Below, in pieces: positions 39,801 to 51,490 of a DNA stretch of 64,000 nucleotides (position 1 is its first letter; every line of letters starts with the position of its first letter). Below the pieces are notes generated by a model. That model saw only the letters and a list, made by a program, of their open reading frames with translations. It did not search any database and was not told the origin of the DNA. Origin of the DNA: Globodera rostochiensis (lineage: Eukaryota; Nematoda; Chromadorea; Rhabditida; Heteroderidae). The stretch covers positions 1,932,142 through 1,996,141 of the forward strand of contig JAEVLN010000005.1 in assembly GCA_018350325.1 (NCBI GenBank), given 5' to 3'. Position numbers and translations under genes: made by a program.

Positions 39801-42800
39801 GTTTATGTTGACCCGAATTGGTTTGGACACTTTGAGGAGGAGGGGGGGGGGGGTAAATGCTTATTGAGTTTATGTTGACCCGAATTGGTTTGACACTTCT
39901 GAGGAGGAGGGGGGGGGGGGGGGGGGGGTAAATGCTTATTGAGTTTATGTGACCCGAATTGGTTTGGACACTTCTGAGGAGGGGGGGGGGGGGGGGTTAA
40001 ATGCTTATTAGTTTATGTTGACCCGAATTGGTTTGGACACTTCTGAGGAGGAGGGGAGGGGGGGTAAAGCTTATTGAGTTTATGTTGACCCGAATTGGTT
40101 TGGACACTTCTGAGGAGGAGGAGGGGGGGGGGGTAAATGCTTATTGAGTTTATGTTGACCCGAATTGGTTTGGACACTTCTGAGGAGGGGGGGGGGTTAA
40201 ATGCTTATTGAGTTTATGTTGACCCGAATTGGTTCGGACACTTCTAGGAGGGGGGGGGGAGGGTTAAATGCTTATTGAGTTTATGTTGACCCGAATTGGT
40301 TTGGCACTTCTGAGGAGGAGGAGGGGGGGGGGGGGGGGTAAATGCTTATTGAGTTTATGTTGACCGAATTGGTTTGGACACTTCTGAGGAGGAGGGGGGG
40401 GGGGGGGGGGGGTAAATGCTTATGAGTTTATGTTGACCCGAATTGGTTTGGACACTTCTGAGGAGGAGGAGGGGGGGGGGGGGGGGTAAATGCTTATTGA
40501 GTTTATGTTGACCCGAATTGGTTTGGACACTTCTGAGGAGAGGAGGGGGGGGGGGAGGGTTAAATGCTTATTGAGTTTATGTTGACCCGAATTGGTTTGA
40601 CACTTCTGAGGAGGAGGAGGGGGGGGGGGGGGGGTAAATGCTTATTGAGTTTATGTTGCCCGAATTGGTTTGGACACTTCTGAGGAGGAGGGGGGGGGGG
40701 GGGGGGGTAAATGCTTATGAGTTTATGTTGACCCGAATTGGTTTGGACACTTCTGAGGAGGAGGGGGGGGGGGGGGGGGGGGTAAATGCTTATTGAGTTT
40801 ATGTTGACCCGAATTGGTTTGGACACTTCTGAGGAGAGGGGGGGGGGGGGGGGGGTAAATGCTTATTGAGTTTATGTTGACCCGAATTGGTTTGACACTT
40901 CTGAGGAGGGGGGGGGGGGGGGTTAAATGCTTATTGAGTTTATGTTGACCCGATTGGTTTGGACACTTCTGAGGAGGAGGGGGGGGGGGGGGGTAAATGC
41001 TTATTGAGTTTAGTTGACCCGAATTGGTTTGGACACTTCTGAGGAGGAGGGGGGGGGGGGGGGGGGGTAAAGCTTATTGAGTTTATGTTGACCCGAATTG
41101 GTTTGGACACTTCTGAGGAGGGGGGGGGGGGTTAAATGCTTATTGAGTTTATGTTGACCCGAATTGGTTTGGACACTTCTGAGGAGGGGGGGGGGGGGTT
41201 AAATGCTTATTGAGTTTATGTTGACCCGAATTGGTTTGGACACTTCTGGGAGGAGGGGGGGGGGGGGGTAAATGCTTATTGAGTTTATGTTGACCCGAAT
41301 TGGTTTGACACTTCTGAGGAGGAGGGGGGGGGGGGGGGGGGTAAATGCTTATTGAGTTTATGTTGACCGAATTGGTTTGGACACTTCTGAGGAGGGGGGG
41401 GGGGGAGGGTTAAATGCTTATTGAGTTATGTTGACCCGAATTGGTTTGGACACTTCTGAGGAGGAGGGGGGGGGGGGGGGTAAAGCTTATTGAGTTTATG
41501 TTGACCCGAATTGGTTTGGACACTTCTGAGGAGGGGGGGGGGGTTAAATGCTTATTGAGTTTATGTTGACCCGAATTGGTTTGGACACTTCTGAGGAGGG
41601 GGGGGGGGGTTAAATGCTTATTGAGTTTATGTTGACCCGAATTGGTTTGGACACTTCTGAGAGGGGGGGGGGGGGGGGGGGTTAAATGCTTATTGAGTTT
41701 ATGTTGACCCGAATTGGTTTGACACTTCTGAGGAGGAGGAGGGGGGGGGGGGGGTAAATGCTTATTGAGTTTATGTTGACCGAATTGGTTTGGACACTTC
41801 TGAGGAGGGGGGGGGGGGAGGGTTAAATGCTTATTGAGTTATGTTGACCCGAATTGGTTTGGACACTTCTGAGGAGGAGGGGGGGGGGGGGGGGGGGGGT
41901 AAATGCTTATTGAGTTTATGTTGACCCGAATTGGTTTGGACACTTCTGAGGAGGAGGGGGGGGGGGGTAAATGCTTATTGAGTTTATGTTGACCCGAATT
42001 GGTTTGGACACTTCTAGGAGGAGGGGGGGGGGGGGGGGGGGGGTAAATGCTTATTGAGTTTATGTTGACCCGAATGGTTTGGACACTTCTGAGGAGGGGG
42101 GGGGTTAAATGCTTATTGAGTTTATGTTGACCCAATTGGTTTGGACACTTCTGAGGAGGGGGGGGGGGGGGGGTTAAATGCTTATTGAGTTTTGTTGACC
42201 CGAATTGGTTTGGACACTTCTGAGGAGGGGGGGGGGGGGGGGGGGGTTAAAGCTTATTGAGTTTATGTTGACCCGAATTGGTTTGGACACTTCTGAGGAG
42301 GAGGAGGGGGGGGGGGGGGGGGGTAAATGCTTATTGAGTTTATGTTGACCCGAATTGGTTTGGACACTTTGAGGAGGGGGGGGGGGGGGAGGGTTAAATG
42401 CTTATTGAGTTTATGTTGACCCGAATTGTTTGGACACTTCTGAGGAGGGGGGGGGGGGGTTAAATGCTTATTGAGTTTATGTTGACCCGAATTGGTTTGG
42501 ACACTTCTGAGGAGGAGGAGGGGGGGGGGGGGGGGGGGGGGTAAATGCTTATTGAGTTTATGTTGACCCGAATTGGTTGACCAGAAAATGCCGTTTATGT
42601 CACAACCAACCGACCGTCGAAATTGTCGTCGGCCTCCGCCGCGGCATTTGCCTCTTCCCGCCACAGGGCCCTCTCCGCCGCCTCATTTTCGTTTTCGTCT
42701 CCGCTCGCACTTTTATTCGCGGCTGTGACCATTTTCTTCGAGTTTCGGTTGGGTCGCGCCTCCATACAAAAACCCTTCGATTATTTATATTTCCTTCAAA

Positions 42801-43500
42801 TATTTTCCATTTGCGGCACCTGCGAGGTCCATTTGCAACGCAATTCGCATCGATATTCGAACGCTTTTATTTGATAAGAGCAACTGAATGAAAGACGGGG
42901 GGGGGGCCTTTAATGACTCAAAGAACGAACGAACATTGGCACAACGTTTTGCATCCGCCGGTCGCCGCTCAAATCGTCAGCGCCTCGCTTAAACACCGAA
43001 TCGTAGCACAAATCCAACAGAGGGAGGGGATTCGTCCTGACCCAATAATTTGATCACTAACGAAATCAAAGGCATTGCCAAGCCAAAAACCACCCGTTGA
43101 GCTGATGGCACAAATACACAAAGGGAAGTGCCATGCGCTCGAGGCGATATTTTCGCGTCGAAGTCTGCACTTGACTGCGCAGGTACTGGACGAGCAAGTA
43201 ACCGAGCTGTGCATTCATTGCCGCCAAACTGAGAAAATGCGAAAACATCTCAAAAAACATTTTCGCGTCCACCTCGAGAAGAAGAGGAAAATAGTCGCCA
43301 TTCTGAGAAATTTGATAAAGAAAAGGGACGAAAGGGCAAATGGAATCACCGAATTGCCCTCGGGACGGCCGAGTGCATAAGGCGAAAACCGGGCAAATCT
43401 GTGAACACACAGAACCGATCCCACAGCAAACGGAAACGACGCAGCATCGAAACAAAAGCTTCTCCGAAGAGAGTGCCGCCCGTCCCTTCAAAAGGCCGCC
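36815..43500 (-). CDS. DEG/ENaC-family ion channel, with two minisatellite-filled introns
   Basis: This is a predicted amiloride-type trimeric cation channel of the plasma membrane. N-terminal exons (43500-43060) encode DLPGFRLMHSAVPRAIR, then a first membrane segment MFFEMFSHFLSLAAMNAQLG and the post-TM1 strand VQYLRSQVQTSTRKYRLERM, followed by ALPFVYLCHQLNG, which corresponds to the family FPAVTICNLN. An acidic exon lies near 42760-42600. Extracellular exons include YDIHIHFNASALVQQDVP (39160-39060), LQVFLRFGIDAQKSANKVP (about 39000) and AIHFSVSLPQIGGSSATS (about 38680). The C-terminal exon has LGEFGGTLALYLGFSLMSFL (37080-37020), the conserved pre-TM2/TM2 Gly-x-Ser region, then a basic tail ending with TAA at 36815. 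The start and some exon joins are not resolved. The gene spans far more than its coding length because of repeat arrays at 37368-38300 and 39157-42578. Confidence 0.75.
37368..38300. repeat. Minisatellite, about 27 units of ~35 bp, in a channel-gene intron
   Basis: Plus-strand units read CACAACGAATACGTCTTGAC followed by 8-15 C and TCCTCC. In gene sense (minus strand) the units are G-rich and alternate between GGGGTCAAGACG and GGGGTAAGACG. The host intron appears to open with gtgcgtggg at about 38311 (gene sense) and close with aaaagttgcag at about 37346. Units differ mainly in C-tract length and in one or two bases. All frames are nearly stop-free, so open frames here are not evidence of coding. 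Confidence 0.9.
39157..42578. repeat. Minisatellite, about 50 units of ~64-72 bp, in a channel-gene intron
   Basis: Each plus-strand unit runs GGACACTTCTGAGGAGG, then 8-20 G, then TAAATGCTTATTGAGTTTAT and GTTGACCCGAATTGGTTT. In gene sense every unit therefore contains a polypyrimidine tract followed by CTCCTCAG|AAGTGTCC. This is the same sequence that forms the 3' splice site and first bases of the real exon at 39160. Units are about 95% identical apart from G-tract length and scattered single-base deletions. The array lies between the exon near 42600 and the exon at 39160. Confidence 0.95.
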
Positions 43501-43566
43501 GCCCTGACAACAATGGCACCCCCCCACCCTCCCCCCCCCACAAACGTTCCCCCACCCCCACCTCAT

Positions 43567-44262
43567 AATTTATGTACCCCCCCCACCGTTTCCCTTCAAC
43601 AAATTCCACCACCCTTTACGCTCTAAAAACATTTTTTGTCGGTTTCATTTCTCGAAATTATTCCTTTCCATTTGCATCTCGGCCGTGACATATTTTCGGA
43701 CTGTTTAATATTTTTTTTAGCAATTTTCTCTAAAACAAAGAATGCGTGGGGGGGGGGGGTGTGGGCATGGGGAATAGTAACTCGTCTTAAAGTTGCCAAA
43801 CGAAAATGGAACAAAAGTGAGGGAATCGTAACGTAATTACAATATGAATGATTAAAATGTACTCATCAAACCCAGAAATCATCTTAGTGTGTGCCAATCT
43901 GCTGGAACTTACCTATACAAATAATCCCGGAAAAAACAAAAAGGTGAAGGGATGCGCATGCAATTGGACTTCGCAGTGTTTAAATTGTAATTGTTGAGGG
44001 AGGAAACATATTTTATGAGCGGAACATTGCATTAATTTGGACGGGTCAAATTGCAGAGCCGTGATTTTGGGTGAACAAAAAATAATCAGCGACAACAAAA
44101 ATGTTTTGGGACAGAAAATGGACTGCTGAAGAACAAAAAATAGTGAACAACTGAAAAATGACAACGATTTGTGAAGTTGGGCGACAAATGCTGGACGGAG
44201 GGAGAGAAAGAAAGTTGGCAATGCGATAGAAATTGACACAAATGTTTTTTGACTTCGTTCGT
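43567..44262. other. Region between the channel gene and the C2H2 gene
   Basis: It contains C-rich tracts (43520-43580) and a G tract at 43748-43759. It is otherwise AT-rich. No exon can be supported. It should hold the channel promoter and the C2H2 gene 3' UTR. Confidence 0.5.
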
Positions 44263-47200
44263 TTATTTCTGATTTGGCTGCTGCTGTCCCGCGGGAGGCG
44301 GCACGCCGTCAGCGGACGGCGCCGAGCCGATCAGAGTGGCGGCTAAAGGAAAAGAAAAAACAATTTTCAGATTAATCGATAAAACTCGCCATAATGCTGG
44401 AGGGCATTCAGGTCAAAGTTCGACGCTGCTGCTGCCGCTGCTAACATTCCAGGTGACAGCTGAATTCCGCAGAATGATTACTAATTGCCCATTTACAAAG
44501 CAAAGCAAATCAATACCGCACCCCTTGAGGAATGAACGGATGCATAAGCGAAGCGGTGGGATGTTGTGTTACAGGTACTGCCTGCTGTTGTTGTTGGTGA
44601 ATGCCGCCGCCGCCGCTGTGTGCAACGCTTCCGTTGTTATTCCTTCGCAATGCTGCCATTTGCTGTTGTGCTGCAGCAGCCAAAATGCTCGGCGCCGCTG
44701 AGATGCCAAATTGGGCGGCAGCGCCCGCAATCATCGAAGGGAGTGGCGGAAAGAAGGGATGCTGAGGAGGCGGAAGGTGCACAACGGAACCATTGCCACC
44801 AGACATGCCGATGCCCCCAATTGGGGACGGGGCACCTGCAGAACAATGTCGGTTGGACTGCTGCGATTGGTGCTGTCCGGTCGGGTGCATTTGTAAGTCT
44901 AAAAACAAATAATAAAAAAAGTTTATTTTGTACAAATCCGTTAGCTGACTCTGAGGTTGCTGATGATACCCAACGGCACTAATGGCCGAGTTCGGGCGCA
45001 TTAACGCCATATCAACCGCTGGCGACACATTGCTCCCGCCACTCATCGGCCCTTGTGTCCCGATGTGAACTGTTTGTGCGTGGCCCATGCCGCTGGTGGA
45101 TGGCTTCGTGGAAGAAGACCTTCCGAGAAGTCCGCCACCCTGCTGCTGCTGCTGAAGTTCGTAGATTTTGTGTTGGATTGGTTGTGAAACGGCGGGGGGC
45201 TCCGCCGATTTTGAAGGTGCTCCGCTGCCATTGGGCGTCTGATTGGCCGAGGCCGCGAGAGGCGTCCCAAGAGAGAGAAGTCCGGAGGCGCAGGGAGGAG
45301 ACAACCGTTTGAAGCCGGTCGAAAGTGCGACAGATGACGAGCCGAGCGGAGAAGCCGAAGACGAAACTGCATTAATAGGCACGGTGCCTTGAGCAATTGC
45401 TGAGGCGAGAGCCTGACAAAAAAGCACAATAAATTGAAAGCTTTTTGGAAGAGAATGGGCTTCCATTTCCAATAATTGTTATCCCGTCTTCATTTTGACG
45501 CACCTGAGTCAGATGAGGTGCGTATGAAAAGAAAGGGTTGAAGGGGAATCCTGATGGCACGGCATTTTGGGTCGTAATGTCCGAAGTTGATGCCAAAAGG
45601 TAGGGATTGTTGTTGGTTGGTTCGCCCAAATTCCCCGTCCCCGTCGTCGGTGTTTTGGCAATCGTCGACACAATCGAAGAGCAAGGCATTTTCTTCGCGG
45701 TTTTTGCTGCGTCATTCGCTGGCGATCCGTCCGCTGTTTTCGCCTTATTGCCTTGAGGCAAAAGATTTTGACGATTTATGGAGACGGCGGCACTTTTGGG
45801 CGGCGTTGCAGTGGCATTCTTATTGACTGGAAAACCAGAGATAAATTTTGGAGAATCAGACTGATGTAACGAAAATGGACGGCCGGGGGGAGGAAGTAAA
45901 TGGACCGGGGGGCGTAGTGCACCCGCCGTAGTCTTAATACTATAGCCAGATTTCTTTTTCCATCAATTACTAGTCAAATGAACTAAACCAATGTCTGAGC
46001 CATCTTTAATGCAGGAATTTTGGCTGTGCGGAGGGGGCGATGGTTCCACGGCCATTGCCGGACCATTCGGCGCATCCAACGACGGCACCGGTGCCGCGGG
46101 CGTAGAGGAGACTTTCTTCGCTTCTTCGGTTTGTTTGTCAAAACTCTAAAGCAAATAAAAAGTCCCGATCGATCTCCTATTGCTATGATCAACAACAAAA
46201 GGACGGACTTCCTCCTTTTCCAGCGTCGGTGCTGCGTCGTCTGAAATGTCGGAAAACCCTGGCGAATTGTCCGTTGCGCCTTTTTGCCTGTTTTTCTCTC
46301 CGCTGCCACCGAATTCAAGCAATTCTGGACGTTTTGCCTAACGATTTATTTGCATAAATGTTAAGAGATACATAAAACAAAACCTTGCTTGAAGGACCCT
46401 CCCCATCAACTTCCGTTTCGGGTGCCAATTCCTTCTGACATTTTGTACAGAAAGAAACGCCTTTTGTGTTGTTTGGCATCATTCTGTCGGAGGGAAAGAA
46501 AGGATCACAGCCGGTGGACATGAATTGCACTGCTGTGGTTTGGCTTGCGCTGGACTCAAAGATTTTCTGAAGCGATTGGCATTTGTTTCTCACCCAAATT
46601 CCCTCCCGCCCACTGCCCCACACCAGGGATGTAACCGGATTCCGGACATTTCGGGTTCGGAATGCCGGATTACAGACTTTCTGGATAAATCCGGAATAGT
46701 TTTGGATCTGTTTTTGACATCCGGTAACACCCCTCGCCCACACCCACCGCTTTCGCCCCTGCCACTCCGTGCGTTCCGACTAGCAAATGCGCGTTCAGTT
46801 CGTTCGTCTTCTCGAATCGATGACCGCACAGCTGGTGGGGACAGCGGATTCGTGACGCCGCATCTCCGTCATAAAGGCCGCTTTTGCTGCCAACAGTAGA
46901 AACGCCGGATGAGGCGGACGATGAAGTCCGCCTGCGGCGACTTTGTTGTTGTTGGTGCTGGAAGTGCCCGTGGGAATGGGCTAATGGCTTTTCGATCGTC
47001 TGCCTAATGCCACCCAATTCGGCAGCGTCCGCGACTCCTTCGTCCACGTCGATTCGCACTTTGTCTTCGTTTTTGCTGCTTCTTCCGCCGGCCTCGTCTC
47101 CCGCATCGCCACCACTTTGGCATTCTGCCGCTTAAAAGGGAAGTGCGAAGTCGTAAATGTCCGCCCTTTTCTTTAATACAGTGATTTTTGGCACGTTTTT

Positions 47201-48609
47201 CGACGCCTCCTCCTTTCGAATGTCCGCCGACGCCTCTTTTGCCTCCCCTCTTGCCGCCCACTCCGCTTGCACTTGCTTTTTCCGAATTTTGAATCTTTTG
47301 ATTCGCGGCTCCTCCACTGTTTCCCGAGCCGGTCTCCAAAACAAGTTTCTCTGCGTTTTGCGCAGCATTTCTTTAAAAAAAAAAAATTAAAATATCAAAG
47401 AAAATTTGCAAAAAATGAAGCCATCCGCCAACAAAACCTTTTCTGGGCGTAAGTGTGTGAGAACAGCGGCTCTCCGTCGGTCAGCACTCCGTGGTACTCG
47501 CGTCCTTTCCATTTTGCGCTGATGTACAATGTGTTACTGCCCGCCTTGCAGATGATGGTGATGTCAATTGTCAGATTTGTGCCCGGTCGTATCGCCAACA
47601 AATGTTCATCCAAGCCTTGGACACCGGTGGGTCTGCTGAGCACACAAGTGCCCTTGTCCAGCATAAGCTGAAAAAAGGCATATTGATCGTTTTGCAAGTC
47701 GAATTTGCAGGACAACTCATCGACAGCATAAAGTCCTCAGAAAAATGCTAAAGATCGCATAAATGGGAAGGCGATAATGCATTCATTAAGATGGCTTTTG
47801 GCACCATACATTAGAAAAATAACCATTGTCATGCTTCTCGCCAAAAAAAACATCGAAATAGTAAAAACAAATAGTCAACGGCACTCGCCTTTTTCTTCCT
47901 GGACTCAGTCCCTCCGCGCAAAAAGTTGTGCACACCGTGTTGATATTGCGGCGTGGCCGGCGACTTGTTCGACTCACTGGACAAATGTCCTTTCGTCTCG
48001 AGGTCAAAGACGCGCGATTTCCGATCACTTTCGACCGGTTTGCCCTCGGAGATGGGCACAACGCCACCGTCTAGCTCTTCCCATTTTACAAGTTCTGCCG
48101 GCAGTTTCTGCATTTTGATGTCCGACCTAAAAGCCGGTCAGTAAAAGTGTTAGCGTTCTGAGCATTACTTGTCAATGCCTTCAGCCGTTTCATTAGAGTT
48201 GCATTTGGCTTTGAAGGAGTCCAAAACGCTGTTCGGCACGCTCATTGGGGAGTCGCCCTCCCAGCAATTTTGTTCGACTTTTTTCGGATGTGATGCGTAA
48301 TCATCTATATTTATAAATTTATAAATCAATTTGCTTAAGGATGCCTTTTTCAGGACGTCAAAACCCTATTTTCGCAGCCACGCAAAATTCTATTTTTTCT
48401 AAAATTAGTTTTTCATAAGGGAGCCTAAATTAATTACCTCCCATGTTTTCAAATTCCGTCTTTGTTGGACCTTTTGAAGATGAGTTGTGGGCAACTGCAG
48501 AAACATCTTCGCCGGCCCCCGAAACGGCGGACTCTGTACAGTCCATCCGCTCGTCATCAGTCGCAATCACCAGTCTTCCGTCTAAGGCTTCTTCAAATTC
48601 ATCGGCCAT
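44263..48609 (-). CDS. C2H2 zinc-finger protein resembling scribbler/ZNF608-ZNF609
   Basis: This is a predicted nuclear regulator. The start MADEFEEALDGRLVIATDDE (48609) is followed by an acidic Ser-rich exon. Then come HPKKVEQNCWEGDSPMSVPN and KLPAELVKWEELDGGVVPIS. A conserved-looking domain (47715-47450) has GVQGLDEHLLAIRPGTNL and NTLYISAKWKGREYHGVLTD, which resembles the ZNF608/609 segment NVTWRGKTYVGTLLDC. A basic exon follows (NLFWRPARETVEEPRIKRFK). A single C2H2 finger lies at about 46860 (CPHQLCGHRFEKTNELNAHL, then HLLVGTH). The C-terminal half is low-complexity and Gln/Ser/Pro-rich (45470-44520), with LSPGMLAAAAAASNFDLNAL before the stop at 44263-44265. It has about ten exons. The family assignment rests on domain order and two short matches and is tentative. 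Confidence 0.6.
46624..46735. mobile_element. 112-bp MITE in the C2H2 gene
   Basis: The ends CAGGGATGTAACCGGAT and ATCCGGTAACACCCCTC form an imperfect inverted repeat. The 8-bp flanks ccccacac (46616-46623) and gcccacac (46736-46743) differ at one position. Size and ends fit a small hAT-type MITE. It appears to lie in an intron or at an exon edge of the C2H2 gene. Confidence 0.55.
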
Positions 48610-49868
48610 TACAGCAAAGGTTAATCAGATATCAATTATTTTTGTAGTCAACAATTTTTTTTTTAAGCTGAACATATCAAAACCAAAGGTATTGACCTAA
48701 AATACCTGAGATCGATTGAATTCTCATACATATTAAAAGAACATATTGGAAAATCGAAGTAGATCGGCATTAGAGTTCAGCGGGAACGGGATTTCCGCGG
48801 GGAAAGTACGGGATTCCGGTCCCGTTTCCACCTCTCGTTTTTGCCGAGAGGGATAAGAATGGTATTTTGGTTAACTTTTTGGTTCAATTTTCAAATTTCT
48901 CCCGGCGTCCGAACTGCCACTAAAAGGCTAAAGTTGACTAAGATATTTCCCAAACCAACTACAACATATCCAACGACTCCCGCTCGGTCTGCAAAGCAAG
49001 AATCTGAAAAAATTTGCGCGGAGCAACTATAAAGCAAATTATGAGCTCTGGACTGAAGTATTCGTTCAATGGAGACTCAGTTGATCAAATGGACGGATCC
49101 GCTCGTTTCGGCGCACCGATTCGGCTGATCTTTTTAGGCGCCGCTCATTCACAAAAAATTTATTTTGGCGCCGACAAACTTTTGAATTAGCGTAAATTAG
49201 GCTTAGGCCTAACTTAAACTGCGCTGAAACGTTCGCGCTGAACTGTCACGCTGAACTGGCCGAAACAACCCCGACCGGAAATGGATATGTTACGGAGGTG
49301 TCCGGACTTATGTATCGACAGAGGACTTTTCGACAGTACAACAAATATTCAAAAGATAGTTTTACCACTATTATTCTAATTCCATATATGTTCTTGAGTG
49401 AGTGAGATGGCAAAGTTCTACAAATTATCCTTATCAATATCTAATAAAATATGTCTGTAATATTTCTATCGGAAACCCACCAGTCAAAAGACACTTCAGT
49501 CCCGGTTCTAAAATTTTTCGAAATGAATGGTATTTCCATGCTTCTCTCATGATTCCCCTTCTTTCTTAAGAAATATCATTAAGATCTTTTTAAAAAATTT
49601 TGCCCGCCGGACCTCTTTCATTACTAAAAAGCTTTAAAAAATGCCGTATTTTTAAAATTTTGGTTGCAAATCCCTTAACCAGGGCTCCCAAATCAGAGGT
49701 TTTAGCCTCATTTTGTGGTTTTGGAAGGACAGTGAGGCAAAATTCTCAATTTTTTTAATGCAAAAAAGCATCACATTCTTTCCAATTTTGGTTGCAAATC
49801 GCTTAACAAATTGAGTCAAAATTTCAAAATTTTTCCCGGCGGCGCCTATCGGCACCGCCGGACCCACC

Positions 49869-50315
49869 GGTAATAGTTAAGTTTATACCCCCCCCCCCCC
49901 CTCTTGAAAAAATACAAATTAGTTTTCAAAGTCGATAAAAAGATTTTTCTAGGGGTATTCGGTCCCATAGATTCCGAATTTGAACTCAATTTCGACCAAT
50001 TCAGAACCCCGGACCCGAATTCGAACAAATTTTACGAAAATTCAAAAATTTTAAAAAATCAATTTTAGCCTCAAAATCATTCAAACAGCAAAAATAACAA
50101 TGAAAAGGCAAAGGCATGATCAAATTCATGCTTTTTGAATGAGTTTGAGGCTAAAAATTGATTTTTAAAAATTTTGAATTTTCTAACATTTGTTCGAATT
50201 CGGGTCCGGGGTTCGGAATTGGTCGAAATGGAGTTCAAATTCGGAATCTATGGGCCCGAGTACCCCTAGTGTATTTTTTTCAAGAGGGGGGGGGGGTATA
50301 AACTTAACTATTACC
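49869..50315. mobile_element. 447-bp fold-back element with 9-bp target duplication (Mutator-like)
   Basis: The outer ends are GGTAATAGTTAAGTTTATAC and its reverse complement. The arms remain complementary almost to the centre, including cccgaattcgaacaaa on the left and tttgttcgaattcggg on the right. A perfect 9-bp duplication ggacccacc flanks it (49860-49868 and 50316-50324). Long terminal inverted repeats with a 9-bp duplication suggest a non-autonomous Mutator-like element. It is inserted within a copy of the GC-palindrome repeat. Partial relatives lie at 57830-58030 and near 58840. Confidence 0.88.
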
Positions 50316-50411
50316 GGACCCACCTCCTCTTTTCCAAAAAATTTTTGAAAAATTCCGCGCAAAAAAATTACGTAAAATTGCGTAAAAAATGCTGACGTTT
50401 TGCCAAATCTT

Positions 50412-50465
50412 TAAATTTAAAAAGACTCGATGCTCACAAATTACACAGCACTCGATGCTCACAAA
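50412..50465. repeat. Short tandem duplication (~28 bp, two copies)
   Basis: The segment ACTCGATGCTCACAAATTAC occurs twice back to back, separated only by ACAGC. It looks like a recent local duplication in repeat-rich DNA. Confidence 0.7.
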
Positions 50466-50517
50466 TTACACAAGTGGAGTATGATAAGAATTGAATTTTT
50501 GATAAAAAATGATAATA

Positions 50518-50585
50518 TCGTCTGGTGTAGTGGTGAGTGGTATAGGTCGTAATTGTTGGGGGTGGATGTTCAACCCCCGACTGTT
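50518..50585 (+). repeat. tRNA-derived sequence (SINE-like)
   Basis: A box-A-like TGGTGTAGTGGTGAGTGG is followed about 30 bp later by a box-B-like GTTCAACCCCC with complementary G and C runs, as in a T arm. The acceptor stem does not pair, so it is unlikely to be a working tRNA. Three similar pieces occur at 53225-53290, 54133-54215 and 54246-54320. Confidence 0.45.
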
Positions 50586-51364
50586 CAAATGTCTTTTGGT
50601 GAGGATTTGTGTGGAGGAAACAATTTCTTAAATTTTTATGATTTTTAAAAAGTTTTTAGGCCGCTTTTTACAACTTTTTGGAATTTTCATTTTTTGGTTG
50701 GACGAACTTACAAAACCATAGGGGGCCTTTATTTTACCTATAAAATTGGTAAATAATGGAGTCAAAAATTAAAAATTTTCCCCGGCGGCGCCTATCGGCA
50801 CCGCCGACCCCTTCTTCAGCACCAGCAGCAGAAGTGAAGCCAGAATTCTCAAAAAATTTGATGCTGAGGCAATCGAAGTTGAAGACAATAAAGAAGATAT
50901 TTTTGAAAAAATTTGGTTCACCCTTGACCATTACGAAAAAAAATCCCCCCATTGTCAATCTCGGTTAATCTCAATCCCGGTTTTTCCCAAAAAATCCCGG
51001 TCCCGGCCCTAGTTACAAGTAGTCTTGTATAAATAAGAGCTTCAAATGATACAAATGAACTTCGGTCCAGTTTGAAAGGTGTTTTGATTTGGTAAAATTT
51101 AAAAATTCCGCGCGGGATCCCGCAAATTTAAAATGCGGGATTAATCCCGCAAATCCGATCCCGCACGAGATTTTGAATTGTAATCCCGCAGCGGGATCCG
51201 CAAATCCGGTTTTGCCGCACTCTAGTTAAAATGAAGAAATGACGAATTTTTGGTATCAAATGAGGATTATCTTCGCATGTGGGACTCTCTTCTGCATTTT
51301 TGATTGATTTCTACTTAATTAACATTAAAATCTTCGTAAAAACTTTGAACATTTTTTACATTTT

Positions 51365-51490
51365 GGTCCAGTGTCGAAATCAAAGTTTGTCGAAATTCAT
51401 TAGTGTCGAAATCATAGGAAAACAGTGAAAAAAGACGAAATAGTTCAGTGTCGAAATCCTTCAGTGTCGAAATCAATCAGTGTCGAAAAC
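51365..51490. repeat. Clustered CAGTGTCGAAATC direct repeats
   Basis: Four or five copies of (C)AGTGTCGAAATC are irregularly spaced over 125 bp. No gene is visible around them. The function is unknown. Confidence 0.6.

Noticed and set aside
39157..42578. CRISPR-like repeat-spacer array
   Set aside because: Units are continuous and nearly identical with no unique spacers, and the DNA is clearly eukaryotic.
40560..42664. Open frames with repeated HKLNKHL and Pro runs
   Set aside because: Translations of the second minisatellite. Each is broken by unit-length variation and has no independent support.
43636..43836. Small plus-strand frame near a G tract
   Set aside because: Short, AT-rich, without splice or family support.
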